This document shows positions 16,422 through 25,098 of a DNA stretch of 42,581 nt, piece by piece. Source of the DNA: Dehalococcoidia bacterium (GTDB taxonomy: Bacteria; Chloroflexota; Dehalococcoidia; Lucifugimonadales; UBA1123). The stretch lies in the NCBI GenBank assembly GCA_009838465.1, contig VXRN01000068.1, positions 1 to 42,581 of the forward strand. Reading direction: 5' to 3'. Under the pieces are notes generated by a model. The model worked only from the letters and a program-made list of their open reading frames with translations, searched no databases and had not been told where the DNA came from. The position numbers and the translations under genes were made by a program. Each line of letters opens with the position of its first letter. Positions within the stretch are counted from its first letter, which is position 1.

Positions 16422-17348
16422 TTGAACTTTGTAGGCAAGAGGGGATGGTTCTACCTGTTTTCCCTGGCAGTGATACTGCCGGGCGTGGTGTTCCTCATCA
16501 TCACCCCGGGATTGAATCCTGGAATAGACTTCACCGGAGGCTCTACTCTCACTCTCGAGTTCCAGAACAATGTCGGCCAGACTGATCTCAGGCAGAGCCT
16601 AACTTCCCAGGGATACGCCGACGCGACGGTGCAGAAACTAGGCGACCGCACTTTCTTCATAAGAACGAAGGAGTTGTCGGACGATTCCAAGGCCGCGCTA
16701 ATCGGCGCGCTCGAAGCCAACTTATCTCCCGACGGACTGACTGAGTTGTCATTCGACCTGGTGTCGCCGGTGGTGGCGTCCGAGACGGTGGTGAATGCGC
16801 TGTACGCGGTACTGGCAGCGGCGGTGGGCATCTTCATATATATCTGGTGGGCTTTCAGAAACGTGCCCAGCCCCTTCAGGTACGGGGCGGCGGCGATAGT
16901 AGCGCTGCTACATGACACTATCATCGTCATAGGGATATTCTCGATACTCGGCGCGGTACTGGACATGGAGGTGGGAACCATGTTCCTGATAGCCATCCTG
17001 ACCGTCATCGGGTACAGCGTGAACGACACCATCGTCGTATTCGACAGGATACGCGAGAATGTAGGCAATCACCCCAACCGAGAACTGTCCGAGGTGGTCA
17101 ACCTGAGCATCTCCGAGACAATCGGCAGGTCTCTGAACACGAGCATAACGCTGCTGATTACGCTGCTGGCGCTATACTTGTTCGGCGGAGCGACCATCCG
17201 GGAGTTCCTGCTAGTGCTGCTCATCGGCGTCGTGGCCGGCACATACAGTTCCATAGCCATCGCGAGCCAGGTGCTCATCTCCTGGGAATACGGGGACATC
17301 GGTCGCCTATTCAGACGCGGCAGGCAACCGCAAGGCGCGACTGCTTAA
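16422..17348 (+). CDS. secF: Protein translocase subunit SecF
   Basis: A 308-residue partner of SecD with six membrane segments. The signature PGIDFTGGSTLTLEF follows TM1; FLIAILTVIGYSVNDTIVVFDRIREN is the conserved RND stretch. The start is a TTG (TTG-AAC-TTT) because AGGAG lies seven bases upstream and no closer ATG exists. The order cca-secD-secF with overlaps suggests one transcript. YajC is not seen here. The gene ends convergently with the alcohol dehydrogenase at 17412. Confidence 0.95.
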   Translation: MNFVGKRGWFYLFSLAVILPGVVFLIITPGLNPGIDFTGGSTLTLEFQNNVGQTDLRQSLTSQGYADATVQKLGDRTFFIRTKELSDDSKAALIGALEANLSPDGLTELSFDLVSPVVASETVVNALYAVLAAAVGIFIYIWWAFRNVPSPFRYGAAAIVALLHDTIIVIGIFSILGAVLDMEVGTMFLIAILTVIGYSVNDTIVVFDRIRENVGNHPNRELSEVVNLSISETIGRSLNTSITLLITLLALYLFGGATIREFLLVLLIGVVAGTYSSIAIASQVLISWEYGDIGRLFRRGRQPQGATA

Positions 17349-17411
17349 CAGAAACGGATGTGATGTGGAAGAGCGACCACAAGGACTGCTCCTACGGTCC
17401 GGTCGGAGCAC

Positions 17412-18437
17412 TCAGGGCGTGAGGACGACCCGGCCCAGCGCTTCCCTGCTTGTGACCATGCGAACGGCCTCAGCCGCTTCTTCGATGGGCAGGGTGGCGT
17501 AAACTACTGGCTCCACCTGCCCGGACTCCACAAGTTCTATGGCCCCTTGTATATCCCCCAGGCTTGCGCCTGTGGAGCCGCGAATAGCGGCGTCTCTGAA
17601 CATGATATCGGTCAGGCCGACACGGGCTCGTCCGCCCGCGACTTCGCCCAGCAATACCATGCGCCCGTACTGGGCGAGGCTTCGCAAGGAACTCGCGAAC
17701 GTGGCCGAGCCGACGGTATCTATCACCACGTCGGCGCCTTCGTCCTCGGTGAAGGCGAGGACCAGTTCAGAGAAGTCCAGTTCGCCGCCAAGAATCACGC
17801 TACCCGGCGCGAAGCGTTCGAGGGCGTCAAGTTTCTCCGGCGAAGAGGTAGCCGCGAAGACCTGCGATCCCATGGCCGAGACCACCTGGAGCGCATGAAC
17901 GCCAAGACCGCCTCCAGCCCCAGATACCAGTCCCACCTCTCCAGATTGGATATTAGCGATGGATACAGCGCGGACGCATACGCCAATGGGGCAAGCCAGG
18001 AGAGCCGCGCCCGCCATATCAATCCCCTGGGGAATCCGCGTGACGCTTCTCGAAGGTAGCCGAACGTACTCAGCGAACCCGCCGTTTAGGCCGTGTCCCA
18101 CCCCGCGACCGAAGCGACAGCGGTAGTCCAGGCCCGCCCCGCACCTGTCACATTCACCGCAGAATGCGGTCAGCGACGTCACAACCGGGTCGCCGACTGA
18201 AAGGCCGTCAACACCCTCACCCGCCTGGGCAATACGACCTGATATCTCGTGTCCCAAGATGATGTCAAGGTCAACGCCCCGGCGCAGAAGGCCGGTCATT
18301 ATGGCGATGTCATGCCCGCACAGCCCCGCCGCCTCGACTCTGACGACCACCTGGCCCGCTCGCGCCGACGGTTCTGGGACATCTCGAATCTCAAACTCGG
18401 GCGGAGTCCCGGGTTCTCTAACGAAGAGCGCTTTCAA
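17412..18437 (-). CDS. Zinc-dependent medium-chain alcohol dehydrogenase
   Basis: A 341-residue MDR-family dehydrogenase. Cys40 in AGLCGHD and the GHE motif (62-64) fit the catalytic zinc; Cys93, 96, 99 and 107 (CGECDRCGAGLDYRC) form the structural zinc lobe. The Rossmann fold shows GAGGGLGVHALQ. It would oxidise an alcohol or sugar alcohol with NAD(P), substrate unknown. The start is TTG with GAGG about eight bases upstream. It lies convergent to secF, with a weak 6-bp hairpin between them that I do not call as a terminator. Confidence 0.9.
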   Translation of the reverse strand: MKALFVREPGTPPEFEIRDVPEPSARAGQVVVRVEAAGLCGHDIAIMTGLLRRGVDLDIILGHEISGRIAQAGEGVDGLSVGDPVVTSLTAFCGECDRCGAGLDYRCRFGRGVGHGLNGGFAEYVRLPSRSVTRIPQGIDMAGAALLACPIGVCVRAVSIANIQSGEVGLVSGAGGGLGVHALQVVSAMGSQVFAATSSPEKLDALERFAPGSVILGGELDFSELVLAFTEDEGADVVIDTVGSATFASSLRSLAQYGRMVLLGEVAGGRARVGLTDIMFRDAAIRGSTGASLGDIQGAIELVESGQVEPVVYATLPIEEAAEAVRMVTSREALGRVVLTP

Positions 18438-18492
18438 GTGACTCGCCTCAGGGTCTTTTGGTTACTCCGAATCGCTAGCAGTGGCGATGTGT

Positions 18493-18545
18493 GGATTGCC
18501 GAGCGGCTAGCCCTTCGGGGTTCTCGCTTTCGCGGCAATGACGAT
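18493..18545. repeat. Divergent copy of the dispersed ATTCCCG hairpin repeat
   Basis: GGATTGCCGAGCGG pairs across a CTTCGGGG loop region with CGCGGCAATGACGA. It resembles the GGATTCCCGC...GCGGGAATGAC repeats at 27380, 32217 and 42399 with a longer middle. It fills most of the gap between two minus-strand genes. Confidence 0.5.
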
Positions 18546-18560
18546 AAATGTCAATACCGC

Positions 18561-19460
18561 CTAGTCAGCCGACTGCATCAGGCTTGGAAGATACTCGGAG
18601 GTGACCCGTATGGTCTCTTCCAAAGACCTGTCTCTGTCAATGGTTTCGGGGCTTTCGTCGGCGAACGGAGTGGAGGCGAGAAGCCTGAATATCTCGGCGG
18701 CTCCCTGATGGAAGTGAGGCGTTACGCCAGCGGCATCGAACGTGGCGGCTATCTCCTCCATCTCGCCTATCCAGCGACCAGCGTTTGCCGGAAGCCCGGG
18801 AACACCGGACTCCATAGCGGACAGAGGCCCCTGCTGGCTGAATGAGAGCTCGGCAACCAGTTCGTCGTAAAGTCCGAGCGACTGCGCCGTAGTCAGCATG
18901 GCGACCCGAAGCGCGGACGTGCCCTTGGTCATCGAGGCGTAACACATCTTGATGCCTGACGCGCGCCCTATCTCAGGCCCCAGGTTTCGGACCGATATTC
19001 CCTTCCCGTCCAGTTCGTCCATGATGCCTGCGCCCGGTCCGGAGGTGTAGATGCGAGGAGTCGCGCCCCTGGCGGGGGAGCCCCCGATGATACCGCCGTC
19101 AATGTACTCGCCGCCCGCGTCGTCTATCGCGGATTCCATCCGCCGCGCGGTCTGGGGCGAGACTGCGTTGCAGTCCGCGAATGTGCGCGAGAGTCCGGTG
19201 GCCCGCAGCGCATCGGCGACATCTTCGGCGACGCCCATAGCCTCTGCGGGGACGAGTATGGACATGATGAGGTCGGCCTGGGAGACCATTTCGTCGAGTG
19301 ACTCAGTATCCCGGAAGCCACCCGCGGCGGCCAGGTCTTTGGTTCGCTGGCTGCGGCCCGCGAGACAGGTAATCACGTCGTATCCGTGTTCGGACAGCGC
19401 CTTTCCGACGCCGTGTCCCATGTCGCCGGGGCTGAGGATTGCTATCGTTCTGAGGGTCAT
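18561..19460 (-). CDS. 3-hydroxyisobutyrate-dehydrogenase-like protein with DUF1932 domain
   Basis: A 299-residue NAD(P)-binding protein. The N-terminal Rossmann motif is IAILSPGDMGHGVGKAL, with a Ser/Pro in place of the usual first Gly of GxGxMG; the middle has DCNAVSPQTARR and DGGIIGGSPARG. The C-terminal helical domain with the lysine region GIKMCYASMTKGTSAL matches the DUF1932 type. It probably oxidises a 3-hydroxy acid or reduces the semialdehyde. The start is the ATG at 19460 with AAGGAG upstream, 36 bases from a TATAAT. Confidence 0.85.
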   Translation of the reverse strand: MTLRTIAILSPGDMGHGVGKALSEHGYDVITCLAGRSQRTKDLAAAGGFRDTESLDEMVSQADLIMSILVPAEAMGVAEDVADALRATGLSRTFADCNAVSPQTARRMESAIDDAGGEYIDGGIIGGSPARGATPRIYTSGPGAGIMDELDGKGISVRNLGPEIGRASGIKMCYASMTKGTSALRVAMLTTAQSLGLYDELVAELSFSQQGPLSAMESGVPGLPANAGRWIGEMEEIAATFDAAGVTPHFHQGAAEIFRLLASTPFADESPETIDRDRSLEETIRVTSEYLPSLMQSAD

Positions 19461-19480
19461 TTCTATCTCCTTGCCGTTAT

Positions 19481-19531
19481 GGGCAATGTGATTGGCATTA
19501 TATGGCAGTCGTGGGAGGGGGGCAATGTGAT
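19481..19531 (-). promoter_or_regulatory. -10 box flanked by GGGCAATGTGAT direct repeats
   Basis: A minus-strand TATAAT at 19501-19496 serves the DUF1932 dehydrogenase. The 12-mer GGGCAATGTGAT occurs at 19481-19492 and again at 19520-19531, one copy on each side of the -10 box and 39 bases apart. This suits binding of a dimeric regulator, or may be chance. Confidence 0.4.
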
Positions 19532-19631
19532 CTGGATGAATTAGACGATTACGCATATAGGAGCACGCCTAGAATTGGAGTGCGGAGCGTGAATAGAATG
19601 AATACGCAGTTAACTTATAAGGAGAAAGACT

Positions 19632-20486
19632 ATGAAACTAGGGGCCCACGTTTCTACGGCCGGCGGGCTTCACACGGCTTTCAGAAGGGCGGCGAATATG
19701 GAGGCGGAGACGATACAGATCTTCGCTTCGTCTCCGAGGGCCTGGAAGTTCAGGGAGCTGAAACCGGAGGTCGCGCTCAAGTTCAGGGAGGAATCGGAGA
19801 GTACAGGGATCACGCCGGTGTTCATTCATGGCAGCTACCTGGTGAACATAGGCGGCAATCCCGACCAGTTGGACAAGTCGGTCGCCTGCCTGGTCCAGAA
19901 CATGGAAGTGGCGGCGGAGATTGGCGCGGAGGGGGTGGTATTTCACGCGGGCAGTCACAAGGGCAAGGGTTTCGACGCGGTTATCGGCTCGGCGGCGGAA
20001 TCTCTGAAACGCGTCCTCGAATCCAGTCCTGAAGGTCCTTACCTGATACTCGAGAACAGCGCGGGCATGGGCGCGCATCTTGGAGCTTCCTTCGAAGAAA
20101 TGGGACGTATGATAGAGGAAGTATCCAGTGACAGGATGAAGGTGTGTCTCGATACCGAACACTGCTTCGCCGCCGGGTATAACCTGGCAGAGCCCGACGG
20201 CATCAACTCGGCTATGGAACAGTTCGAAGAGCACATAGGTCTCGACCGCCTGATCGTCGTTCACGCCAACGACGCCAAGGTCGAGTTGGGCTCAGGGGTT
20301 GATCGCCACGAGAATATAGGCGAAGGCTATATCGGGATCGAGGGGTTCGAGGTGATAATGGGCCACGAAGCTTTCAGAGATATACCATTCGTCCTGGAAG
20401 TGCCCGGACCTGATAAGAAAGGCCCTGATAAGGATAACCTCGACAGGCTGAAAGCCATACGCGAGCGTCTCTCTGTACCCGCCTGA
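19632..20486 (+). CDS. nfo: Endonuclease IV (AP endonuclease)
   Basis: A 284-residue TIM-barrel metallo-enzyme that cuts DNA 5' to abasic sites in base excision repair. Zinc ligands are recognisable in FIHGSYLVN, VFHAGS, LILENSAG, CLDTEHCFAAGYN, IVVHANDAK, GVDRHENIGEG and FVLEVPG. Length is normal. The start is ATG with AAGGAG seven bases upstream (TATAAGGAGAAAGACT). It is divergent from the DUF1932 dehydrogenase and stands upstream of a VIT1-type transporter gene. Confidence 0.95.
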   Translation: MKLGAHVSTAGGLHTAFRRAANMEAETIQIFASSPRAWKFRELKPEVALKFREESESTGITPVFIHGSYLVNIGGNPDQLDKSVACLVQNMEVAAEIGAEGVVFHAGSHKGKGFDAVIGSAAESLKRVLESSPEGPYLILENSAGMGAHLGASFEEMGRMIEEVSSDRMKVCLDTEHCFAAGYNLAEPDGINSAMEQFEEHIGLDRLIVVHANDAKVELGSGVDRHENIGEGYIGIEGFEVIMGHEAFRDIPFVLEVPGPDKKGPDKDNLDRLKAIRERLSVPA

Positions 20487-20569
20487 TGGTCAGGACTTAT
20501 ACTAAAGTAGGTCACTCCGAACAGTTACAGGACACGGGTGGCTTCACTTTGAACAAGGCAAGAGACTGA

Positions 20570-21298
20570 ATGGCTTCGAATGGGTCCGACGACCGACCGC
20601 GCAGAATTCTGGACGCGGGCATACTTGGGGACGGCAATCTGCGTGCGGCGATACTTGGCGTAAACGACGGGCTGGTATCGAACTTCAGCCTGGTAATGGG
20701 TGTCGCGGGCGGCATTGACGATCCGAAGTGGGTGCTGCTGGCAGGGATTGCAGGTCTGTTGGCGGGCGCGTTCTCTATGGCGGCGGGCGAGTATGTTTCG
20801 GTAGCCGGTCAGCGGGATGTTTACCGGAACAGGATTAGAACCCTCGCGGCTTCGCTTAGAGCATCGAAGTATGAAGAGATACTCAGGATTGCGGCAATCT
20901 ATGAATCCAAAGGGCTGACGACGCTGGAGTCCATGGAAGTAGCGAAACGGCTCATGGAGAACCCCGACGCAGCCCTGGACACCGTCGTGAGGGAGGAACT
21001 TGGCCTATCCGAAGACACCCTAGGATCTCCACTCGGCGCGGCTTCCAGTTCATTTGTAGCCTTCATCATCGGCGCGATTGTGCCAATACTCCCCTACCTG
21101 CTGGGCGCCGGGTCGCTCGCATTCACGCTCAGCGCAGCGCTTAGCGCGCTGGCTCTCGTGATAGTCGGCGCCTTAGTAGCAGCAGGATCAGGCAGGAATC
21201 TGGCTTGGGGTGGGGCAAAGATGTTGATGGCGGGCGGTGGAGCAGCCGCGGTCACCTTTGGCATAGGGAACCTCGTCGGGATTGCAATTGCCGGATAA
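20570..21298 (+). CDS. VIT1/CCC1-family transporter
   Basis: A 242-residue integral membrane protein. The signature AAILGVNDGLVSNFSLVMGVAGG (about 26-48) opens TM1, followed by GIAGLLAGAFSMAAGEYVSVAGQRD. A cytoplasmic helical region (90-150) carries acidic residues including the VREELGL stretch, where metals bind in relatives. Three further membrane helices follow (SSFVAFIIGAIVPILPYLL, ALSALALVIVGALVAAG, GAAAVTFGIGNLVGIAIAG). The family moves Fe2+ or Mn2+ across membranes; direction here is unknown. An 83-base gap separates it from nfo. Confidence 0.9.
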   Translation: MASNGSDDRPRRILDAGILGDGNLRAAILGVNDGLVSNFSLVMGVAGGIDDPKWVLLAGIAGLLAGAFSMAAGEYVSVAGQRDVYRNRIRTLAASLRASKYEEILRIAAIYESKGLTTLESMEVAKRLMENPDAALDTVVREELGLSEDTLGSPLGAASSSFVAFIIGAIVPILPYLLGAGSLAFTLSAALSALALVIVGALVAAGSGRNLAWGGAKMLMAGGGAAAVTFGIGNLVGIAIAG

Positions 21299-21366
21299 CC
21301 TTTGCAGGCCACGTCGTCGCCACAGTATATTCTTAACACTCACCATTGAAAGTAGGAGGAACCATA

Positions 21367-22122
21367 ATGGGACTTAGAGGAAAAGTGTGCATCATCACCG
21401 GAGGCGGCAGCGGCATCGGAAGGGCCTCAGCCCTGATGATGGCTGAGGAAGGGGCCGTTGTGGTCACTGTGGGGCGCACTTACTCGAAAGTGGAACAGGT
21501 CAGGGACGAGATAGCAGCCTCCGGTGGGACCGCGGAGGCTTACAGCGTTGACGTCGGCGACAAGGACGCGGTTGTCAACATGGTGAACGAGGTTCTGTCC
21601 AAATACGGCAAGGTGGACGTACTGGTGAACAACGCGGGGCATAGTTCACCCCATCGTATGCTTATGACCACAACTCCGGAGGACATCAGGAGCGTAATGG
21701 ACTCGAACCTGTCGGGGAGCGTGTTCTGTTCACAGGCGGTCGTTCCGGCTATGAAGGAGGCGGGCGAAGGTACGATCATCAACGTGTCTTCCATGGCCGG
21801 GGTGAGCGCCAGCCCACTCGCGGGCATGAGTTACAGCGCGGCTAAGTCCGCGGTCATCAATTTCACCGCGTTTCTGAATGCCGAGCTGAGAAACACGGGC
21901 ATACGCGCGAGCGTGGTGATCCCGGGCGAGGTGGACACGCCTATCCTGGACAATAGGCCGGTGGTGCCCTCGGAGGAGGCGCGCGAGACGATGGTGACTG
22001 CCGAAGATACCGCCGAGGCGATTACGCTGATAGCGCGGCTTCCCCAGCGCGCCGCGATTCCTGAACTGATAATCAGGCCGACCTGGCTGCGTGACACGAG
22101 CGCGGAGGTCAATATAGCGTAG
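21367..22122 (+). CDS. SDR-family oxidoreductase
   Basis: A 251-residue classical short-chain dehydrogenase. Cofactor motif TGGGSGIG (about 12-19), NNAG (about 90), the catalytic Ser in INVSSMAG and the Tyr/Lys pair in YSAAK are all present. The likely cofactor is NADP or NAD; substrate unknown. The start is the ATG at 21367 because AGGAGG lies seven bases upstream, not the in-frame TTG seven codons earlier. A strong terminator follows the stop. Confidence 0.9.
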   Translation: MGLRGKVCIITGGGSGIGRASALMMAEEGAVVVTVGRTYSKVEQVRDEIAASGGTAEAYSVDVGDKDAVVNMVNEVLSKYGKVDVLVNNAGHSSPHRMLMTTTPEDIRSVMDSNLSGSVFCSQAVVPAMKEAGEGTIINVSSMAGVSASPLAGMSYSAAKSAVINFTAFLNAELRNTGIRASVVIPGEVDTPILDNRPVVPSEEARETMVTAEDTAEAITLIARLPQRAAIPELIIRPTWLRDTSAEVNIA

Positions 22123-22148
22123 TAGTTCTCAGTTGTTAGTGATTAGTG

Positions 22149-22175
22149 GGGGCGTCCTGGTGGACGCCCCTTTGG
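22149..22175 (+). terminator. Intrinsic terminator after the SDR gene
   Basis: A perfect nine-base stem GGGGCGTCC / GGACGCCCC with loop TGGT, followed by TTTGGGTTT. It lies 26 bases after the SDR stop, and on the other side it abuts the end of the minus-strand Ldh-family gene, so it may act for both. Confidence 0.8.
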
Positions 22176-22181
22176 GTTTGG

Positions 22182-23234
22182 TCATTCGAATTGGAGGCTG
22201 CCGGAGAGGCCGAACTCCTCAGCGAGTTGTTTGAGGCTATCCCAGGTAGCGTCCTCCACGAATATGCCTTCGGCCAGAAGTTGCTGTTCCCTCTTGTGTT
22301 CCAGTTCGCCCGGATAGAAGACCTCATCGAATCCGGAGGCGGGCGGCGAGCTCTTCAGGTATTGAGCGAACTCGGTTACCTCGGCCTTGAACTCGTCCGC
22401 GTCCCGGAACGCGCCCACGTCGAAGGCGGCCATGAAGCAGCCGTCGTTGTGCCGACCAGACGGGTCGTGTCCGAACCCTAGGCCGGTGAGTATGCCGGAC
22501 AGAATCTCGACCATGACGGACAGGCCATAGCCCTTGTGTCCCTCGGGGCCTCCGAGGGGAAGGATCGCACCGCCGCTTCTCAGATCGTTGGGGTCGGTAG
22601 TCTGGTTGCCGTCCTTGTCCAGAATCCAGCCTTCAGGGATGTCGTAACCCCTCGCCACCGCGACGCCTAGTTTGCCCGCGGCGACCGCGCTGGTGGCCAT
22701 GTCTATGAACATCGTGGCTTCGAGGTTGGAGGGCATGGCGATGCAGATAGGATTGGTGCCGAGTCTCGGCTCCCGTCCGCCAAAAGGGACGACGGACTTG
22801 GATGAACGACCGGAGTCGGCGGTCATCATGCCAATAAGCCCGTTCTCGGCGGCCATGATGGGATAATCCGCGACACGTCCGACGTGGCTCTGCCGGAAGA
22901 CAGTCGCCGCGGCGACGCCGCTAATCTTGGCCTTCTCGATAGTCATATTCATTAGACGCTCGGAGACGACGTAGCCGAAGCCCCAGTGTCCGTCGACGAC
23001 AGTCGTGGTTGGGGTGTCCTTGATTATTTCGAACGGCGCTCCGGGTACGATGTGGCCGCGCTTGGCTCTGTCTATGTACGTAGGTATCTGGATGATGCCG
23101 TGCGAGTCGTGCCCGGCGAGGTTTGCGCCGATGGAGTGTCGGGATATTATCTCGGCTTCCTCCTCACTGGCGCCCACGCCCTTGAGAAGCTCGGCGGCTA
23201 TAAATGTCAGTCTGTCCGCTTGTACTGTTGGCAC
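22182..23234 (-). CDS. Ldh-family (malate / L-lactate-type) oxidoreductase
   Basis: A 350-residue member of the non-Rossmann malate/L-sulfolactate/ureidoglycolate dehydrogenase family. The family hallmark GHDSHGIIQIP (catalytic His) is at about 41-51, with FRQSHVGRVADYP, GTNPICIAMPS and GPEGHKGYGLS downstream. It oxidises 2-hydroxy acids or related polyol acids with NAD(P). The start is a GTG at 23234 with GGGGGA just upstream, ten bases after the amidohydrolase stop. It is the last gene of the sugar-oxidation cluster. Confidence 0.88.
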   Translation of the reverse strand: MPTVQADRLTFIAAELLKGVGASEEEAEIISRHSIGANLAGHDSHGIIQIPTYIDRAKRGHIVPGAPFEIIKDTPTTTVVDGHWGFGYVVSERLMNMTIEKAKISGVAAATVFRQSHVGRVADYPIMAAENGLIGMMTADSGRSSKSVVPFGGREPRLGTNPICIAMPSNLEATMFIDMATSAVAAGKLGVAVARGYDIPEGWILDKDGNQTTDPNDLRSGGAILPLGGPEGHKGYGLSVMVEILSGILTGLGFGHDPSGRHNDGCFMAAFDVGAFRDADEFKAEVTEFAQYLKSSPPASGFDEVFYPGELEHKREQQLLAEGIFVEDATWDSLKQLAEEFGLSGSLQFE

Positions 23235-23244
23235 GGTGTTCCCC

Positions 23245-24087
23245 CTAGAGTTTGTAGAATCTTGCGGCATTGCCGCCCATGAATCCGGCAAGTTCCTCGG
23301 CGGTCATGGGGCCGATAGCCTCTATTGCGGCATCCACCACTTGCTTGTACGACGCGGCTAACAGGCACACCGGCCAGTCGCTGCCGAACATCAATCGTTC
23401 CATTCCGAATACATCCCTGACGTGAGAGACATACGGGACGAGGTCGGCGATCTCCCAGTCGGAGTGGTCGGCTTCGGTAACCATTCCCGATACCTTGCAG
23501 TAAATATCCGGTACGTCTGCTATTTCTTTCATCAGGGCGTCCCAGGGTCCGACGATGCCCTGCGATATGAGAGGCTTAGCTATGTGGTCAATGACCATGC
23601 GCAAACCGGGAACCCTCTCGGCGACGACCGGTACGTGTTTCATATGGCGCGGCCTGACGAGCATATCGTAGGCGAGTTCGCGCGAGGCTATCTCCCGCAG
23701 TCCGCGGATGGTGGAGTCTTGGATGAGCCAGTCGTCGTCGGGGTCGTCCTCAACCTGGTGGCGGATGCCGACCAGCTTGTCGCGCTTCATCAGAGCGTCG
23801 AGGTCGTCGCCGACGCTGGACGACTGGACATCCACCCAGGCGACGACGCCAGCCACGAAGTCGTTGGATTCGGCTATGTCCAGCAGAAAGTTGGCTTCTT
23901 CCAATGACTGTTGCGCCTGCACGAGGACTGTCTTTTGTATCCCCACCTCGTCAATCAGAGGCATGATGTCATTTGGCAGGTAGTTCCGGCGGACTACACT
24001 GGGACCGGGCGGCATCCACGGATATTCAAGCCTGGATATATCCCAGAAGTGGTGGTGGCTGTCAACGGTCTGGAATTGTTCTGTCAT
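23245..24087 (-). CDS. Amidohydrolase-2 family protein, probable sugar lactonase
   Basis: A 280-residue TIM-barrel hydrolase of the amidohydrolase-2 group. Metal and active-site motifs are VDSHHHFWD (HxH), MVIDHIAKP and FGSDWPVCL. The closest known functional class with this HHHFWD and GSDWPV pattern is the L-fuconolactonase / L-rhamnonolactonase type, which opens a sugar-acid lactone. Context agrees: the RhaM-type mutarotase gene ends five bases upstream and the Ldh-family dehydrogenase follows. It could alternatively be a decarboxylase of the same superfamily. Confidence 0.85.
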   Translation of the reverse strand: MTEQFQTVDSHHHFWDISRLEYPWMPPGPSVVRRNYLPNDIMPLIDEVGIQKTVLVQAQQSLEEANFLLDIAESNDFVAGVVAWVDVQSSSVGDDLDALMKRDKLVGIRHQVEDDPDDDWLIQDSTIRGLREIASRELAYDMLVRPRHMKHVPVVAERVPGLRMVIDHIAKPLISQGIVGPWDALMKEIADVPDIYCKVSGMVTEADHSDWEIADLVPYVSHVRDVFGMERLMFGSDWPVCLLAASYKQVVDAAIEAIGPMTAEELAGFMGGNAARFYKL

Positions 24088-24091
24088 AGCT

Positions 24092-24433
24092 CTAAAACCA
24101 GTCTATGTCGAAGACTTCTTCCATACCAGCCCACCACTCGCCCTCTTTGGCTTCAGGCGCCTGGGACTGGAAGTTTCGCATCAGTTCGTCCCACTCTTTG
24201 GCCCTGGGCGACGAGTCGGTGTATGCCTGGAAGTCGGTGGCGAGGTCGAACTCATCGGGAACTTCGAGGTACATGAACATCCGCGTACCGAGCAGGAATA
24301 TCTTCATCCTTGCGACGCCGATAGAGTGGAGGCCGGATATGACCTCCGGCCAGACTTCACGGTGGTACGCCTTGTACTTGGCTATCACCTCCGGGTCGTC
24401 CACGAGGTCCAGGGTCATAGCGAGAGATTTCAT
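24092..24433 (-). CDS. L-rhamnose mutarotase family protein (RhaM-like)
   Basis: A 113-residue dimeric ferredoxin-fold mutarotase (DUF718). Tyr20 and His24 (YKAYHREVWPEV) match the Tyr-x3-His pair of E. coli RhaM, and the C-terminal WWAGMEEVFDIDWF is the conserved end. It interconverts the anomers of L-rhamnose or L-fucose. The lactonase gene starts five bases downstream. Its presence is the main reason to read this cluster as deoxysugar catabolism. Confidence 0.9.
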   Translation of the reverse strand: MKSLAMTLDLVDDPEVIAKYKAYHREVWPEVISGLHSIGVARMKIFLLGTRMFMYLEVPDEFDLATDFQAYTDSSPRAKEWDELMRNFQSQAPEAKEGEWWAGMEEVFDIDWF

Positions 24434-24456
24434 GGCAGTCTCCGATCCGGTTCAGA

Positions 24457-24699
24457 CTACAATTCGGGTGGTGGTTCGTCGAAAGGCTCGCCCTTCTTCT
24501 GGGCCTCCTTGAGTTTGTTGTACCATACCAGCCATGCTGCGCGCTCTCTTGCAGCGCCTTCAGCCCTGTCTTGAGCGCGCTGTTCTTCCTCCACTTTCTC
24601 TCTAAGCCATCGCGTGATAGTCACTTTGAGGTGCTCCTTTCCGTCCACAACCAACACGAAGATGATCGCAAGCATCACCACTGCGGGCAATAGAAGCAT
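24457..24699 (-). CDS. Small membrane-anchored coiled-coil protein
   Basis: An 80-residue protein with an N-terminal membrane segment (MLLLPAVVMLAIIFVLVVDG) followed by a charged helical stretch with VEEEQRAQDRAEGAARERAA and a Pro-rich acidic end. The ATG at 24699 has no strong ribosome site; an overlapping TTG one codon earlier is possible. It lies 23 bases before the mutarotase gene and downstream of another small membrane gene, so it seems to belong to the cluster. I do not recognise the family. It could be an accessory of a transporter encoded elsewhere. Confidence 0.65.
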   Translation of the reverse strand: MLLLPAVVMLAIIFVLVVDGKEHLKVTITRWLREKVEEEQRAQDRAEGAARERAAWLVWYNKLKEAQKKGEPFDEPPPEL

Positions 24700-24753
24700 C
24701 AAATATCTGGTGCGCGTCTATAAGAGGTCCGTCGGAATCGGTAGCGCAACAGT

Positions 24754-24790
24754 CCCCTCTCCCTCTGGGAGAGGGCTAGGGTGAGGGTGA
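24754..24790. repeat. Dispersed CCCTCTCCC/GGGAGAGGG hairpin repeat
   Basis: CCCCTCTCCCTCTGGGAGAGGG forms a stem of nine pairs and is followed by CTAGGGTGAGGGTGA. A second copy is at 42281-42316. This is a widespread bacterial intergenic repeat type. Confidence 0.7.
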
Positions 24791-24800
24791 CGAACCGCTT

Positions 24801-25085
24801 TTATGATGCTTCCGCGGGCAATGTGTATGTTGCATAGTCCTTTAAGAATACCAGCGCAACTGCGAGCGGCGCTTCCTGCTTGAACGGCGTTACGCTTGCG
24901 TCAGCGCTGGGGTATGTTTACACGCGTCTTGGCAGATCATGCATCGCACTGTCGAAATCGTATGACAGGGCAAACGCGGTTGTCCAGATGATCAGGAATA
25001 TGAGGAGTATCCAGATGAACGAGTTCCAATACTTGCTCAGAACGCTCCACAGGGATACTCGCTCTGTCCGTCTTTCGCCCAGCAT
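24801..25085 (-). pseudogene. Small membrane protein gene interrupted by an in-frame TAA
   Basis: From the ATG at 25085 an open frame of 55 codons encodes MLGERRTERVSLWSVLSKYW, a membrane helix (FIWILLIFLIIWTTAFALSYDF) and DSAMHDLPRRV, then TAA at 24918-24920. The same frame continues without interruption for 38 codons of protein-like sequence (SADASVTPFKQEAPLAVALV, then FLKDYATYTLPAEAS) to a second TAA at 24801. The tail looks coding, so the first stop is either a recent mutation, a sequencing error or a readthrough site. It begins 13 bases after the aldo/keto reductase stop. The family is not recognised. The 55-residue form could also be the functional protein. Confidence 0.55.
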
Positions 25086-25098
25086 ATCATAACCCCAT

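Noticed and set aside
17349..17411. Intrinsic terminator between secF and the alcohol dehydrogenase
   Set aside because: Only a six-base stem TGCTCC/GGAGCA with a long loop and no T-run was found.
24880..25092. A 70-codon plus-strand frame
   Set aside because: It is antisense to a minus-strand frame that encodes a clear membrane helix and fits the operon.
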